This document shows positions 11,082 to 23,900 of a DNA stretch of 64,000 nt, one piece after another (position 1 is the stretch's first letter; each line of letters starts with the position of its first letter). This stretch comes from Niebla homalea (lineage: Eukaryota; Ascomycota; Lecanoromycetes; Lecanorales; Ramalinaceae): contig JAHGAU010000029.1 in assembly GCA_019925105.1 (NCBI GenBank), positions 372,001 to 436,000 of the forward strand, given 5' to 3'. Position numbers and translations under genes: made by a program. The notes beneath the pieces were generated by a model. The model searched no databases. It saw only the letters and a list, made by a program, of their open reading frames with translations, and had not been told where the DNA came from.

Positions 11082-12059
11082 ATGGAGCCCATCGACGATA
11101 CCACAAGTCCTCCAGGTAAGCGAGCTCCCATTAAGAGTCAGAGAGATAATCTACTGTAAGAATATGTAGACTGGTAATATCAGGAAACCATCTGCCACAG
11201 CGTTTTGCCGAGACGAATTTGGCAAAGGTGCCTCTCGAGGTCGGATTGTCAGTTTACAAGCATGCAGTCCACCCAGGAGATACATCGCAACTAAACAGCA
11301 CGCTGCGGATAGCGCTCGAGGGAACGTCACTGGAGACTCTGTGCGCAAAAGTGAAAACGACAATGACTATCCCGAGCCACCACCGCCATCCTGCTTGCAG
11401 CTGCTATGCGTTTGTCGCCAGATGTACGGAGAAGCGTTGGACATTGTCTGCTCCCAGTTCTACTCACGACACACCCTCTGGCTCGGAGATGCTGCTGCAC
11501 TTCACGACTTTCTCACCAAACTCAGTGCACCACGCCTGCAACACATCACCACCCTACGCCTGGGATTTGGACTGTTTGATCGCGTTCCTACTCACCCTCT
11601 GGCCCAAATCCAAGAAGAGTTGGACAACAGCGCCTGGGAGATGTGCCGCACGCTGGGTAGAAGCAGGCAGGCCCGCTTTGGCAATTTGCATCAGGAGTCT
11701 TGATATGTCCTGGCCAAATGTACTGGACTCCGCACGCTATACTTTGACCTCTACGCAGAAGACCAGACCTCCTTCATAATGTGGCTCTCTCCGATGGTCC
11801 CGGAATGTCCGACACATTGCATCAATTTCCGTGACCATTTGCATTGGACCTTGTGTGTTCGCCTCAGGAGATGGAGCGAGCGGCACGGTCTCCTGCATTC
11901 TGGGGGTCAATTATCGAAGGTATCGAATATTGGGCTAGGGAGCGAGGACCTCAGATATACGTTCTACAGGTGGACTTTGAGGTCGCACCTGCAGAAGTCT
12001 TTGGGAAGCTATCTGCAGAGATATCCGGAGAGAAGAACAGGTCTGGGGGAAGCTAAAAA
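11082..12059 (+). pseudogene. 2EXR-like gene, probably damaged
   Basis: Resembles the fungal 2EXR/F-box-like family of unknown role. ATG at 11082, exon 1 to 11115, intron 11116-11183, exon 2 (VPLEVGLSVYKHAVHP, the usual L-P-x-E-V-R-x-x-I-Y start), intron 11351-11400, then LLCVCRQMYGEALDIV and HITTLRLGFGLFD. A TGA at 11701 interrupts the frame, which stays open and family-like afterwards (GLRTLYFDLYAED). The apparent C-terminus (FWGSIIEGIEYWARERGPQI, ending at 12056) is in a third frame, so one frameshift or a further intron near 11830 is needed. A poor alternative is an intron 11655-11757 that skips the TGA. As read, the product stops at 167 aa. Gene or pseudogene is not settled. Confidence 0.45.
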
Positions 12060-13588
12060 GGAAACGAATGACGCGGCCGGATCCTCGGGAGAGCTCCGTT
12101 CGAGCTAGCGTGCTTCCTCCACGAAGCACGAAGCACAAGTCACGAACAGTCTGATATGGGGTAGCATAAGTATCTAGACCAAATAAGCAAGCCTTAAGTC
12201 TTAGATCTGTTGAAATGGTTGAGAAATGTTCAATACCTTTTCTTTCGTCTTGCAGAATTTTATGAACCTGAAATCGCCCAGGTCTGTCCAAGTGAGTGAG
12301 GGCCATTCCTGCCGCGTTTTCAAGGGAAGGAAAGCGAGTGTGGTGTCCATGTGGCTGGCTCGCCAAATGCGTGCATTTGCCATGGAAGCTTGGGGATCCG
12401 GAAAGGATGACGAAGGGGTGGAAAACTACACAAAACCCGGCAAAGAGGGCGGCGGGTTTAGGAGGAAAATAGTCGTAGAGAACGAAAGATAGGGAGAGGG
12501 GGCCGGCGTGGGAGTAGCGAGGTGTATTGATCTGGAACAACAAATGCGGTTATATGAACAGGTCGGTCAGGATGGACGAGTTGAGTTTAAGGCTTAAGAT
12601 CACACTGCTGATACACACACACACACATCATCATCATCATCGGAGTAATATGCCACGATCGCGTGGAGCTCGCTTTTGCATGCACGGGAGAACGTCTCTG
12701 TGTTTATAGATTCCTCTGGTTCGGCACTCATTTCTTCACGTCGTTAATATCAAGATCCATCTGGGGTCGATTTCAAATGTACCGTGGGGTGACATATGAG
12801 GCTGAGATATCATACGTACTGCTGCAATCGGATAGCACATGCAGTAGTGGCAGTCTCGGGCCTGGAGTAAGATCTTGTCCGAAGAGACACTGTTCGCTTT
12901 TCCTTCTGGAGAGTTCGCTTGCTAGTGGTCGCGGGGGTCCGCAATGATGAGTGCCACTGACTATCACCGAAGACATTCATAGAGGTGGCAATTATGAGTG
13001 GTGTGAATAGGTCTGAACCGTATCGTATATACGATGGGACTTTCGTGCCATCTCGACTGATAATTCTGCCCGTCCGATAGCAACGGAAGCCTTTTTCGTG
13101 ATGGACGCGTCCGAAATTCTGGGGTACAGATACGTGCAGGCCGATCCGAATTTGACGCAGTGGGGACAGCAATGCACATGCACATGCAGATGGTCCCTCT
13201 TTGCAGGAAAACACCAAGGTCACGATTCCAGATTTAGGTCATTTCTACGAGCTTGGAAAGCGCCGAGATAGCCGTACTGCTCCAACTTGGCCGACACATA
13301 TAAGACCTAATATCCACGATCACCTTGGCGGGGAACTTCCGAGTCAAAGTCGCAAGCGCAAGTCATTCCTCAATTGAGCGAGGTCGTCTGAGTACAGCTG
13401 TAGGATTGAAGCTAATGCAGGCTGACCAAAGCGGATGTTACGAGTCTCTATGCGCGAGAGAACGTGATAAGCTCACCTATCCCCCCAGGACAGGTTGAAA
13501 AAACTGCAATCTAATTGAATACTCGTTGATTCCACGACCGTTCGACATACTGAACTCAAGATCGCCATCTTTTCCGGGTATTGACGCT
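12060..13588. other. Intergenic, about 1.5 kb
   Basis: No gene recognised; open frames of up to 202 codons lie in reverse frames of coding sequence or lack domains. Contains the microsatellite at 12612-12641. Confidence 0.4.
12612..12641. repeat. (AC)n(ATC)n microsatellite
   Basis: A run of AC dinucleotides passes directly into about five ATC/TCA trinucleotides. Confidence 0.9.
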
Positions 13589-15106
13589 ATGAGCACGATG
13601 AATGTTGCTCCGAGCCTGCTTCAGCAGCTCAAAGCGGCGGCCAATATACCAGTGGATGAGCTACCCCAGGATACTGAGAGTCGATCGGCACTGCTCACTG
13701 AGCTCCGTAAATTGACCGCCAAGATCCAAAGTCCCACAGACTCCATCATGCAGATAATCTTTCAGGTTGGCTTCCTGATTATAAAGGTCGTCAATCGACG
13801 TCGGGAATGATACTGACATATTCCAGCCTCATCAAAATGCCACTATACGCACGGCAATAGATCTGAATCTCTTTGAGCTCGTGGGAGATGACAAAGATGG
13901 AGTTAGGGCCGAAGAGCTCGAAAGCATGACCGGTGCAGAGTCGACCTTGATAGGTGCGAAACTATACCTTTCCTCGTCCTGGGTACTAGTCAGTAGGCTT
14001 GACGTCGTCACTGATACAAAAAAATCAGTTCGCATGATGCGCGTTCTAGTCGCAATGGGCGTGATCGCAGAGGTTGACAATCAAAAATATGTCGCGACTC
14101 CCATCTCGACCGCGTGGAGGGCGCCAACGCTGACGGCTTACGCCAAACATATGTAAGGCTCGCGGACTCGGCCTCCATCAAGCCTGCGCCAGGGCTCACG
14201 CGATTTTTGCAGATTTGATGAAGGGGGTCACCCCCTAGCATCATTGCCGGATTTCTTGAGAGAGACAGGGTATCGAAACCCGGAAGATCATGCCCGGGGT
14301 CCTTTCCAATTTGGTCATGACACGGATAAAGACTGTTGGGACTATCTGAATGAGCGACCTCAGCGTTTGGCTACCTTCAACACGCTCATGGAAGGGGTGC
14401 GGCTTGACAAGATGAGCTGGTTCCACTATTTCCCTGTCAACCAGAATTTGCTCCAAGGTCTGAAGAGCGGTGATGGTGAAGTGACCCTTGTAGATGTGGG
14501 TGGCGGCCATGGTCATGAAGTGGAGGCATTCAAGAAGGCGTTCCCCAAACAAAGCAACAGATGTGTGATACAGGATCAGCCAGGGACAATTGATGAAATC
14601 AAGGAGTTGATGCCCGGCGCTGAAGCCATGAAGCACGACTTCTTCACTCCGCAACCAATCAAAGGTTCGGTGAGCTGCTGCGTGAGCACCTGGACCCAAT
14701 GAGCTGACATTAGTCTTTGGTAGGCGCAAGAGCGTACTACTTCCGTAATATCTTTCACGACTGTAAGTCCGACGTGGTACATCCGCTAGAAATTGGAATC
14801 GGTGTTTGCTGACCATAATGTTGCTTTCTAGGGCCAGATAGGGACTGCAGGACGATTCTCCAACGGACTGCTGAAGCGATGGAAAAGGGCTACTCGAAAC
14901 TGTTGATCAATGACTGGGTCCTCTTAGATCGAGCTAGTCCTTTGTTCCCGGCCAACGTGGACATGAACATGATGATAATGCTCGCCGGCATGGAAAGGTC
15001 CGCCACGCAGTGGACCGATTTACTGGAGAGCGCGGGATTGCGAATTGTGCAGATCCATGGATTAGGACCCGAGTCGGAGAGCGTGATTGAGGCGATTCTG
15101 GCTTGA
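13589..15106 (+). CDS. Plant-type O-methyltransferase 1
   Basis: Predicted 397-aa SAM-dependent O-methyltransferase (Methyltransf_2 family), usually acting on phenolic or polyketide hydroxyls. Six exons: 13589-13765, 13827-13953, 14029-14152, 14213-14664, 14724-14762 and 14832-15106. All junctions have GT..AG ends and keep frame. The N-terminal dimerisation/winged-helix part reads RMMRVLVAMGVIAEV. SAM motif I is VDVGGGHGHEVEAF near residue 235. The catalytic-His region is YYFRNIFHDWPDRDC, formed across the last intron; the C-terminus contains LLESAGLRIVQIHGLG. The second intron (75 nt) is in frame without stops, so retention would be translatable. First in-frame ATG chosen. No polyketide synthase is adjacent, so the substrate cannot be named. 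A decayed relative with the same intron position lies at 50975-51729. Confidence 0.9.
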
Positions 15107-15671
15107 CTAACATGATTGGCTCTCGAAGACGGTCCAGGCTCCTCACTCGTGTTAATCACCGTATTAGCGGGGGGCTGCTGGCTTCGATTGCTCCTCATCA
15201 GTGGCTTGGATTGACAGCGGATCATGGAAACCTCCAAAGGACTTGCTGGCTGTCGAAAAGCCAGCTTACTCAAAACGGCGGCCGTGCCACTGTTCATCTG
15301 AAGCAAGTATCAGACAAGTACGCGGTAGCGATGACTCAATCGAAAACGCATTTCTCCTGTTCATTTCCAATGGAAAGCCGAGGCTAACCAATATTTATTG
15401 CTTCTTCCTACCCTTCCGAATCGGGTTGGCCGAGGTAAAGTGTCACCGCTGCATGATGAAGAAACATGTTTTGTGTGCCCAGCGTCTCAACGAGTCAACG
15501 ACGCGGATTGGATAATTTTGACGTTCAATATTGCCCTTTACGATTGGCATCCGGTGTATTGCCCACAAGCTAGTCAGCCACAGACATTGGTCGATGGTGT
15601 ATCACCACCATGGTGTCAAGATCGTGACGTCTGCCGCGTGCTGTGCCCAGAGAGCTTTCCCCAGCCCACCC
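15107..15671. other. Convergent intergenic region
   Basis: About 560 bp between the 3' ends of O-methyltransferase 1 and Imp3. No gene supported. Confidence 0.5.
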
Positions 15672-16280
15672 TCACAGCAAATCGAAATCATCCAGCTTCT
15701 CCCGATACTTCAGGATGTTCCTCTTCACCTTACTCGAATCCACCCACGTGACGAAGTCTTCCAGGTTTCTATTCACACAGAAGGCCGGATCCGTCACCAC
15801 CTCCGTCCCCACCCTCACGTGCCCCTGTTCAATGAATTTCACCGCCCCTTGCACCGTCTCCGCCATCCTCAACCTCGTCATCACCACCCCCAATCTTCGT
15901 CTGGCGAATTTACTGACACCAATCTGTTTTTCGACTTCGGACAGCTTAGTGCCTTGGGATAGGACACCCATATCATAGAGTTTTTCGAGGAGGAGCTTTT
16001 CATGTTTAATGCGGAAGGGGTCTTGGGGATCAAGGTTGGAAAGCTGGTGTGCTAATTGTCGAAGTGAGCCACTTATTCTGTTGTATTTGGAGTAGTCTGA
16101 GGGGTTCTGAATGCAATAGCGGCGGACAATGGCGGCTTCGCGGTGATTGTTGTCGGATTTGTAGGTTGTGAAATCGACTTTGCGGAGAAGCCTGCAAGTT
16201 TACCTAGATTAATATCTCTGTATAGAAAAGCCATTGTGTATGACTCACTTCTGCTCATGATGCTTCAGTTTGCGAACCAT
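15672..16280 (-). CDS. imp3: U3 snoRNP protein Imp3
   Basis: A 183-aa protein (the same length as yeast Imp3) in two exons, 16249-16280 and 15672-16191, with a 57-nt intron. Start reads MVRKLKHHEQK, then LLRKVDF, RRYCIQNPSDYSKYNRI and LLLEKLYDMGVLSQGTKLS. The S4-type RNA-binding domain follows (RRRLGVVMTRLRMAETVQGA, KFIEQGHVRVGTEVV), ending YREKLDDFDLL. Imp3 works with Mpp10 and Imp4 in the nucleolar SSU processome, helping U3 snoRNA pair with pre-rRNA at sites A0-A2. Identity is very secure; motif order and length match throughout. It is divergent from the mitochondrial S18 gene with 205 bp between the starts. Confidence 0.97.
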
Positions 16281-16485
16281 TGTGGACCCAGAAGCCGCCA
16301 AAAGGTGTGACAAGAAGTGTGTGTGTGCGGCCAAAATCAAAAAACGCAGCTTCTACACAATTGTCACGCTAGCCAGATTTGGCAGCCTCTCCATTTCTTC
16401 TTCCAATCCTCACTTACTCCACCCCCCATTGCCACAATATCTGTTGTCGCATTGATTACCCATTGCCCAGTCGATACCTTCAACC
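16281..16485. promoter_or_regulatory. Shared promoter of imp3 and mitochondrial S18
   Basis: The two start codons face away from each other across 205 bp, so both promoters must lie here unless they extend into the genes. The plus-strand side is pyrimidine-rich just before the S18 ATG. No element was identified with certainty. Confidence 0.6.
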
Positions 16486-17289
16486 ATGGCATCACACTCC
16501 CTCTACCGCCCAACACATCGCCCAACACATCGCACACTCCTCTTCCACTCACAACTTCTCCTCACCTCTTCCCGCTCTATAGCCACTCGACCTTCTCAAC
16601 GCGTTCAAGAAGGTGCCTTTCCCCCTGCCTGGTCCCGCACCTCCCTTTTCTCCCCCCTCCCCCCACCCAACCCAACCCATCACTAACAAGCCCTCTCCCC
16701 CCCAAAAGACACCGGCTACGTAAACCCTCTCCCCACCTACGCCCGCAGCCCGCCGTCCTCCCAATCCCCGCACGAAGGCCTCGCCAGGATAACGAACCGC
16801 CTGGCGCGCTCCACCCCCACGATCCGCGCGCGGGCGCTCCGGGACCTGGAGAAGGGTTCGCAGCGAAACGCGCTGGAGCGGCAGCAGCCGCGGCGGTGGA
16901 CGCAGGGCGACGTGTACGCGCCGCACGACCTGTCGGCCGTGGAGGCGATGAAGCGGAAGCGCGGGATGGGGCGGGCGGTGCCCGAGCGGGACGTGTTCGA
17001 CCTGCTGGGCATCAACCCGCTGGACGAGTACAAGAATGTGGCCATGATGGCCGAGTTCTGCGGGCCGACGGGGCGGATCAAACATCGCCGCGAGACCGGG
17101 TTGAGGAGTGTGAATCAGAGGCGGGTGGCCAGGGCGATTCGGAGGGCGGTGGGGATGGGGCTGTTGCCGAGTGTGCATGCGCATCCGGAGATTGTGGAGA
17201 GGGAACGGCGGCAGGTGAATAGGCGGTGGTTCGGGGAGAAGGGGGTCGGGGGGTTGTTGACCAGGGGGTGGGGAATGGAGAGGGGGTAG
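16486..17289 (+). CDS. rsm18: Mitochondrial small-subunit ribosomal protein bS18m
   Basis: Predicted 235-aa protein in two exons, 16486-16612 and 16709-17289. The 96-nt intron has a consensus CACTAAC branch site at 16681 and joins RVQE to DTGYVNP. The N-terminus (MASHSLYRPTHRPTHR, many Ser/Arg/His, no acids) suits a mitochondrial presequence. The C-terminal half is the S18 fold: DVFDLLGINPLDEYKN, MAEFCGPTGRIKHRRETGL, RVARAIRRAVGMGLLPSVH. It binds 12S-type rRNA in the mitoribosome small subunit. The coding sequence is very GC-rich from 16740 to 17100 compared with its flanks. The final 30 residues (GVGGLLTRGWGMERG) are a Gly-rich tail. Confidence 0.93.
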
Positions 17290-17398
17290 GAGTTTTCCGA
17301 TGGAGAAAGAGGTTGTGGTGGAGCATCGGCGACGATGGGGGAAAGGTTCTGTATATCCAAAGGCATTTATATGCTTTACATCTACAAAATGCGTCCAT

Positions 17399-19982
17399 TC
17401 ATGCTGGAATCTCCTCCGTCATTGGTTTCATCTCTTGACCTTCCTTTGGCGTCGGCGTGAAATCTCGTCCCAAATGCCCAATATTGAATACAACTTGCCT
17501 GCTAACGATGTGCTCCTCGCCATCGTCGAACACTCTGCGCGTAAGCAGGGACACCCCGCATTTGCGCAAATCTTGGTTTATTTGGGGATAGAACTCCTTC
17601 ATCCAATTCATCATTCGCTCCTGTTCCGATGGGGCGCCAAGAGCGTTGTAGAAGGTGCCCAGCCTATCCATACGTCAGCCAAAGAGTGAGCTCCAGGGAA
17701 AGGAGGAATAAATGTGAATGAACATACAGCAAAACATCGACGGCTAAACCCTCACCCTCAGCTTTTTGGCATAACTCAACACACTCGTCAAACTGACTAT
17801 GCCCAGCTAGTGATCCCAGATACGCCGCGTAAATATCTTGTGTGACTTCAATGTCCATAAGTCTCAACTTGCTCCAAATCTCTCGAGCCCTCTCCTCTCC
17901 CCGCGGCGCCTTCTCACACGCACGCAATGCAATCTGAATGCTGCGGTAATTGGGACCCTCTGTAGAGTTAGCGATGTCCTCCCAGAACTCCAAGGCCACT
18001 CTGGATTCGTCACAAGCAATATAAGCCCTGATGAAGGCGTTATATAGCACTGTCGTAGGCTCCACTTGGCTGTCGAGCTTGAAAAGATTTCGTACTGAGT
18101 CTGCGTAGTGGACGGCCCCATGCTTTGCCACACCCTCCAGACAGGCGAGATAGTGATCGACTGTCGGGCGTTGGTCTTTGAAATGCGATTTCCGCATGTC
18201 CCTAAAAACCTGGATCGCAAGGGGCGGACTGCCCCGTAACCAGAAGGCTTGCATAACGTGTCCTTGAGTGGTGGCAGAAATTTCAGGGAAGTTCTCGTGT
18301 AGAATTTGGTAGCTCTCCCAGAGACGGAGTCTCGGTGTATTTGGATCCTTAATGTAATCCACAAATACTTGACTCACAGAACCTCTAGCTGGCATGCCAA
18401 ACGAATGGACGTGTGTGCTGAGTAGATCTTTGAGATCATCCACCTCTTCCCGTTGGAGATGGAGCTTGGTGAGGGCTGCCACCGTTTCGGGACTGAATTG
18501 CGCTTTACGCTCAGTGAGGTCTTCAGTGAGTGACATGATGGTCTCATAATCCTCGCTCCGATACTGGCAGTAGGCGACAATGAGATCATTGATGGACGGG
18601 ATATCATCTAGATCCTGAAGGTCAAACATACGTAGCGAAGACAACGCAACCATTGCTCCTGAGAGATCCTTGACCTTGACACGGTATTTCAGCTGTAGAA
18701 GATACGTAAAGGCATCGGGCTCGAATCCCCATTTCTTCCCCAGAGCAATGTATCGCTCCGCGGTATATGGATCGTTGTTGGAGTTGGCATGTTGGACAAG
18801 CTTATTAATTGTTGAGGTGTTTGGGTGCAGTTCAAGCCGCTCGTGGGTTCTCTGTATTGTAACCTCCATCATGCGCTCGATTTCGTCTGCGCCTCGACCT
18901 TTAGCTGCTGCCCACAGGAGTGCAAGATCCCAAGTGAGCTTTTGATCTGATCTCGTCCTCAAGAGTTCCTTGAGAACTGCGTCACCCCATGCAGATTCTT
19001 TCTTCACCATACAGAGATTGAGAACGCTCTCGGCCGCTTCGGCGCTGGGTGGCTCTCCATCAGATATTGAATATGCGTACCATTTTTTGGTACCGGCCAC
19101 ATCTTGCCTCTTTATAGCAAAGCAGTTGACAATTGTTTCGTGTACCAAAGGGGTGAATGGTATGCTTCGATTCGGCATTGACCGGATCAATTCTTCCAGT
19201 GCTTCATCCTGTCCCTCGCGTGCCAGCCCTTCAACGAGCGACGACCAATAGACGGGCGTGAGACTTGGGCCTTTGTGAGCCCGAAGGTGCTGGTCCCAAT
19301 GCTCTTCCATAATCGTCTTCGCCGCAAGAGCATCTCCTTGGTTGGCCATTACCAGGATATGTGCCTCGATAATTTCTCGCTTGCGCTGTGATGGTGGCTG
19401 CTCATCGTCTGCACTTCGCTGAAAGCTGGCAAGGCTGTAATCAAACAGCGCTTTAGACAGCTCCAGATGGGATTTGACGCTCTGTGACTGACGCCGCCCC
19501 AGTATACTTAGAGTCTTCATGATATCTTCGAACGCCAATTCTCCATCCCACAATCGCGCATCTTGCTGTCCCTTGAGGAAAAGAAAGGCAGTTTTCAGAT
19601 GGGCAACCTGGATCTCCTCCAGCCCAGTCTCCTTCCTGGCCATATGACTGACATAAGTCTTGAAAGCGTGTGCCACCTCCTCCACAGGCGGTCCCCGCAC
19701 CTCGGCCTTCAGCCTCTGGTCCAGCTCTAGCAGTGTCTTGTATCCAGGATCATATTTTGCATTTTTCGCTTTTCGCTTGGGTCTGAAGCTGAAGCCGAAG
19801 ATTGATCTCTGCTGACGTTGATGAAGCTTTGCACCTCGGCCAACGCAGGGGGTTAAGGGCGACCTCTGAGAGCGTAGACAGCGTTGAGAGATGGCTGGAG
19901 GAGGACATCGAAGAGCGGGCTGGATCTGTAACGCGCTTGAGGCCAATCGGCGAAAAATTCGTGGAGTTAGATGGGATCGCAT
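17399..19982 (-). CDS. Mitochondrial PPR-type protein, CIA84-like
   Basis: Predicted 839-aa protein in two exons, 17728-19982 and 17399-17663 (64-nt intron, phase 2, joining VDVLL to GTFYNALGAP). The N-terminus (MRSHLTPRIFRRLASSALQI) is a basic amphipathic mitochondrial presequence. It is followed by RSIFGFSFRPKRKAKNAKYD and an all-helical repeat protein with pentatricopeptide-like units, for example LYNAFIRAYIACDESRVALE and DAFTYLLQLKYRVKVKDL. The layout resembles complex I intermediate-associated protein 84 of filamentous fungi, an assembly factor for the NADH dehydrogenase membrane arm. That identification is from memory of the family and is moderate; a different organellar PPR factor is the alternative. 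It converges with the S18 gene, leaving 109 bp between. Confidence 0.8.
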
Positions 19983-20925
19983 TGCGAAATAATGATCAGA
20001 TCATTCGGGGCCGTGGGGGATGTTGTGTATAGGATGGACGATGGGTCTTCGAGGGCACAGCGCCTTAGCCACTATTAAGACTTCAAGACTCGCCAGAATA
20101 ATAATGCGAGACGTATATAGAAGAAAGGCGTCTGAAATTTTCAAAACACAAAGTTCTTATTCCTTGCCCCCGTGCAGACTAAAATATCTACACAAATAAT
20201 GTGATACAATAGAGAGAACAAGCGCTTGGCGGCTCTTCCACAAACGCGCTGGGAATGACGACGACGGTCTACGTATGGCGAATGTGCGGGGTCACCACCA
20301 ATGATATGACCAAAGATCGAAGATTTTAATGAAAGGTCTGGAGATTGTTGGTTTTTTCAATCTATATAACAAGGAAGCAAGTATCTAAGCCGTTCAGCCA
20401 AACATTCTGGATTCTCCACATCCACCAAAAGCAATCATAATCGTGTCGCTTTAGCTAATCAGCATCAGAGCACCAGCCAGAACAAGTCTCGTCAAGATCC
20501 ATATCTCAATCAAGCGATGCAAGCAAAGTCACCTTCCTCGCGAACGTGATGTAAACTACATGAGAGCCTTTGGATGGTCAATTACTGCTATAGTGTCGTG
20601 GTCAGCTGTAGGGATGGAAGGAAGTTGTAGAAGCGGAAAGTCGGCATGGTAAAGCCATGGAGCTGATTAAAACATGTTCCCGAACAAGGTCGTAGTATAG
20701 TTGGAGGTCGTAGTATCGTTGCATCTCGTCATCTCCCGCACATGCTGAAATTGTCGCTGCTGATCACTAGTATTGCTGCTCACCTTTTGACTCCAGACTC
20801 CGCCGAATCAATTGACGCCTCTATCCTTCCGTACAAAAGGCATGCTCGTCAACAATTCTCCTGTCATCCTAGGGTGAGGTCATTGCAAATCAATGCCACC
20901 AAGGCACACAATCCAAGCCTGAAGG
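19983..20925. other. Intergenic, about 0.9 kb
   Basis: Promoter side of the CIA84-like gene and the 3' side of the Wee1-type kinase. No coding signal recognised. Confidence 0.4.
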
Positions 20926-23900
20926 TCAAACATCGAGCATCTCTGTATCGTCGGACAAGACGTAGTCAGATGGTCCCCAGTTCCCTTCGTAAGTCACTGC
21001 CCCTGCACGTCTCCTATTTCGCGTCCACTGTACGGCACCAATCGCCAGCAACTGGTCTACCACCGGCCGCTCGCTCGGTGGTGGAGAGAGCATCCACCGC
21101 ATAATCTTGTCCAGAGCTTCAGGATGATGAGGATCCCTCATGAAGCTGGGAGGCTCGGCAAGTTCGCCGTCCCGAGACGCCCGCGCTAAAGCTTCTCTGA
21201 TCCTGTTGTCGGGTTTTGGTGACTGGGTACGGCGAAGCCTTGGGGCGTCGTCCTCCTCATCAGAATCGTAAAAGTCCTCCAGTGAATTTGCCGGAGAAAG
21301 AGGGTTTCCGTTATTGTCTCGTAGTATATGGTGACTACTTTCAGAACTCCATGTAAGACTTGGAACGTCACTGAAATCACCGGATCTCAATCGTTGCCAC
21401 GATACCCCATTGTCAGGAAGTACCACATTGCCCGCAATCTCCAGAATGATCAAGCCTAGCGCAAATATGTCCGCGGGCTTATCGACTTCTCCTTGGAGAA
21501 TTTCCGGTCCGATGTATTCGCGGTCACCTTCAGCCTCGATCCCTGATTGAGCAGGCCAGCTCGTTGCCATGCCAAAATCGGCGATCTTCAGGTCCCCTTC
21601 AAAGGCAATCAGGATATTAGCCGGTTTCAGGTCAAGATGAATGAATCCAGAATCGTGGATATGTTTCAGCCCCTACGCTTTGTGTCAGCAATGACAGCAA
21701 TGATTGTGCTTTGCATGCCTCTACATACAAGGGTTAGATCCTCTAGGATTTTCCAAATGCGAAAATCGTCAAGCCTTGCATTGCGTCCCTTGATATCCAG
21801 AAACATGTCGAGGCTGCCTTCTTCACAGAACTCCGTCTGGATGAAGAGATGACCTTTGTGCTCCCAGCTATCAATGAATTTCACCGTGTGATCAGACTTG
21901 CCAAGCGCCTTCAGGATCTCAACCTCCTTGAGTTTACGTTGTCGATCTCTTGGACCCATAAAAGCCTTGCGACTTTTCTTGACGGCCCACTTCTGATTCG
22001 GCAGAGACTTGCGCGTTTCAGCGCCTCTAGGAATCACTCCGACCTGACCCATAGTACTCTTGCCGCTTACTCGGAATACTTGTGAGAATTCTCCAGTGCC
22101 GAGGACCTGAACGTCGTGGAATCTGGAAGTCAACGTAGAATCGATTTCAATTGGCGCGGGCTTATGTGACGGAGTCGCACCCAAACGCGACTTATTCGAC
22201 AGAGCAAAGTACTCCTTTGATGCTGTTGGTGTTGCTGGAGGGAGGATGGAGGCACTACTGGTAAGGCTGTCCAGACCCTTTATGTGCTCATCACCATGCT
22301 GTGAGATCGAAAGGCCGCTGGGATCAGGTGGGAGTATATGATCTCTTGGAGTGCGTGGTGAAAGACGATATGTCCGACTATCTGGAGGACTCGCTGGTGA
22401 CAAAGGACTCGGTTTAGCTTGTTTCTTTCTCGCAAGGTAGGCAGGGGCAGTGTAAGCCGCCCGGTTGAGCGGCGTTGGGGACTTTGAATTGCGCAGCAGA
22501 CGCGCATAGGTAAAGGAACGAGGCACCGAAGAAAGGCTTTCGAACCCCAGACCGATCGGCGGCGAATCTTCCACATGATCGTCACTGTCTCCGTCCGCAT
22601 TCTCTCGTGGCCTTGAAATTGAAATTGACTTACAGAATTGTAATGGCGTGGCCTTTGGGGCGCCTGAAGCAAATGCCAGCTCCAACGTGAGTGAGCCGCG
22701 TCCCTCTTTCCATTTGCCTGGCAAAAACGGACTTGGTGGTTCGTTTAACTGGCTAGGCAGTTGCCTTGAAGGGGTCGGTGGAATGTCATACTCTGTGCTG
22801 GACTGGCTTTCAATCTTTCCCGATGGGGACTGCGAGTCGTCCTCAACATCTGAGAAGCCGAAGAAGCTGTCTTTTCGCTGAAGACGATTGTTGCTAGCTC
22901 CACTTCCGAAAATAGTAACCCCCTTGCCGAAACTCGCAGGTGTCGTGTGGTACTTCTTTGGGTTGAAGGGAGTGGAAGGTTCGCCAAAGGAGACACCTTT
23001 GTGATGACCTCTATGAAAGATCTCATTATGAGCTGCGGCACTTGGGGATGGAATGTCGGCAATGCTGTGTCGCTTGCAAGGAGTGTCGGGCATCGTACTT
23101 GTGCTGGCACCGAAATCAGGCTTGGAACCTTCAGTATTGCGCGTGCGTTTGGATATCAAGCCTGTGGACCCGAAAGCAGCAGCGTGTGGCTTAACCAGCT
23201 TGTAGTTCTCAGGTGTTGCAAAGGACGCTCCCGAGGAACCTTGGCTATCAAAGGTACCATCGCGCGAGATTGGACGGGATGTGCCACTAGGCATAGTCTT
23301 GGAAAAGTTGATGACTGGGCGTCTCTGCTCAGGTTGCCTGATGGGTATGTGCGTGGGCGAATCTTCGGCCATACTGGAAGTTGAAGTAGATTGGCTGATC
23401 GTACGGGACAGAGGATGGCGAGCTGGAAGACGAGGATTCAGGGCGCCGTGAGAGCTCCCTGTCGATTGAGAAATAGGATGCGCCGAAGCATTTGGAAGAC
23501 TGCCGTGGGACGAAAAGGGACTGTCTCGCTGCATGGGTAGAAGCGCATTATCAAGGGACTGTCGCACTCGATTCCTCGACTGTGCATAGCCTGGGGTTGC
23601 CATCTCCGCTGCGATATCAGGATTTGCTCTAGATCGCACAAGGGAGGGTTTTTCACTTCGCTGCTGAACCGTGGTGGGCCGTAGCGAAGACGAGCGGCTG
23701 ATCATTGGAGAAGGTTGCTCTCTTAGCACAACACGGTCAGAATCGAAGATGACATCTGACATTTGCGTGTCGGTTTGATTATCAAGCCTGCCAGCCTGCT
23801 CGAAGATGTCGAAGTCCGAGTTCAAGATGCCTCCATGTAAGCTTCGTCTCTTGGCGGACGGGCTTCCCATTTGCGCACTGTCGATATTCATCAAACCATC

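Noticed and set aside
11935..12543. 202-codon minus frame
   Set aside because: Partly antisense to the 2EXR-like gene and without a recognisable family.
16549..17184. 211-codon minus frame
   Set aside because: Antisense of the GC-rich mitochondrial S18 gene; long open frames on both strands are expected at this base composition.
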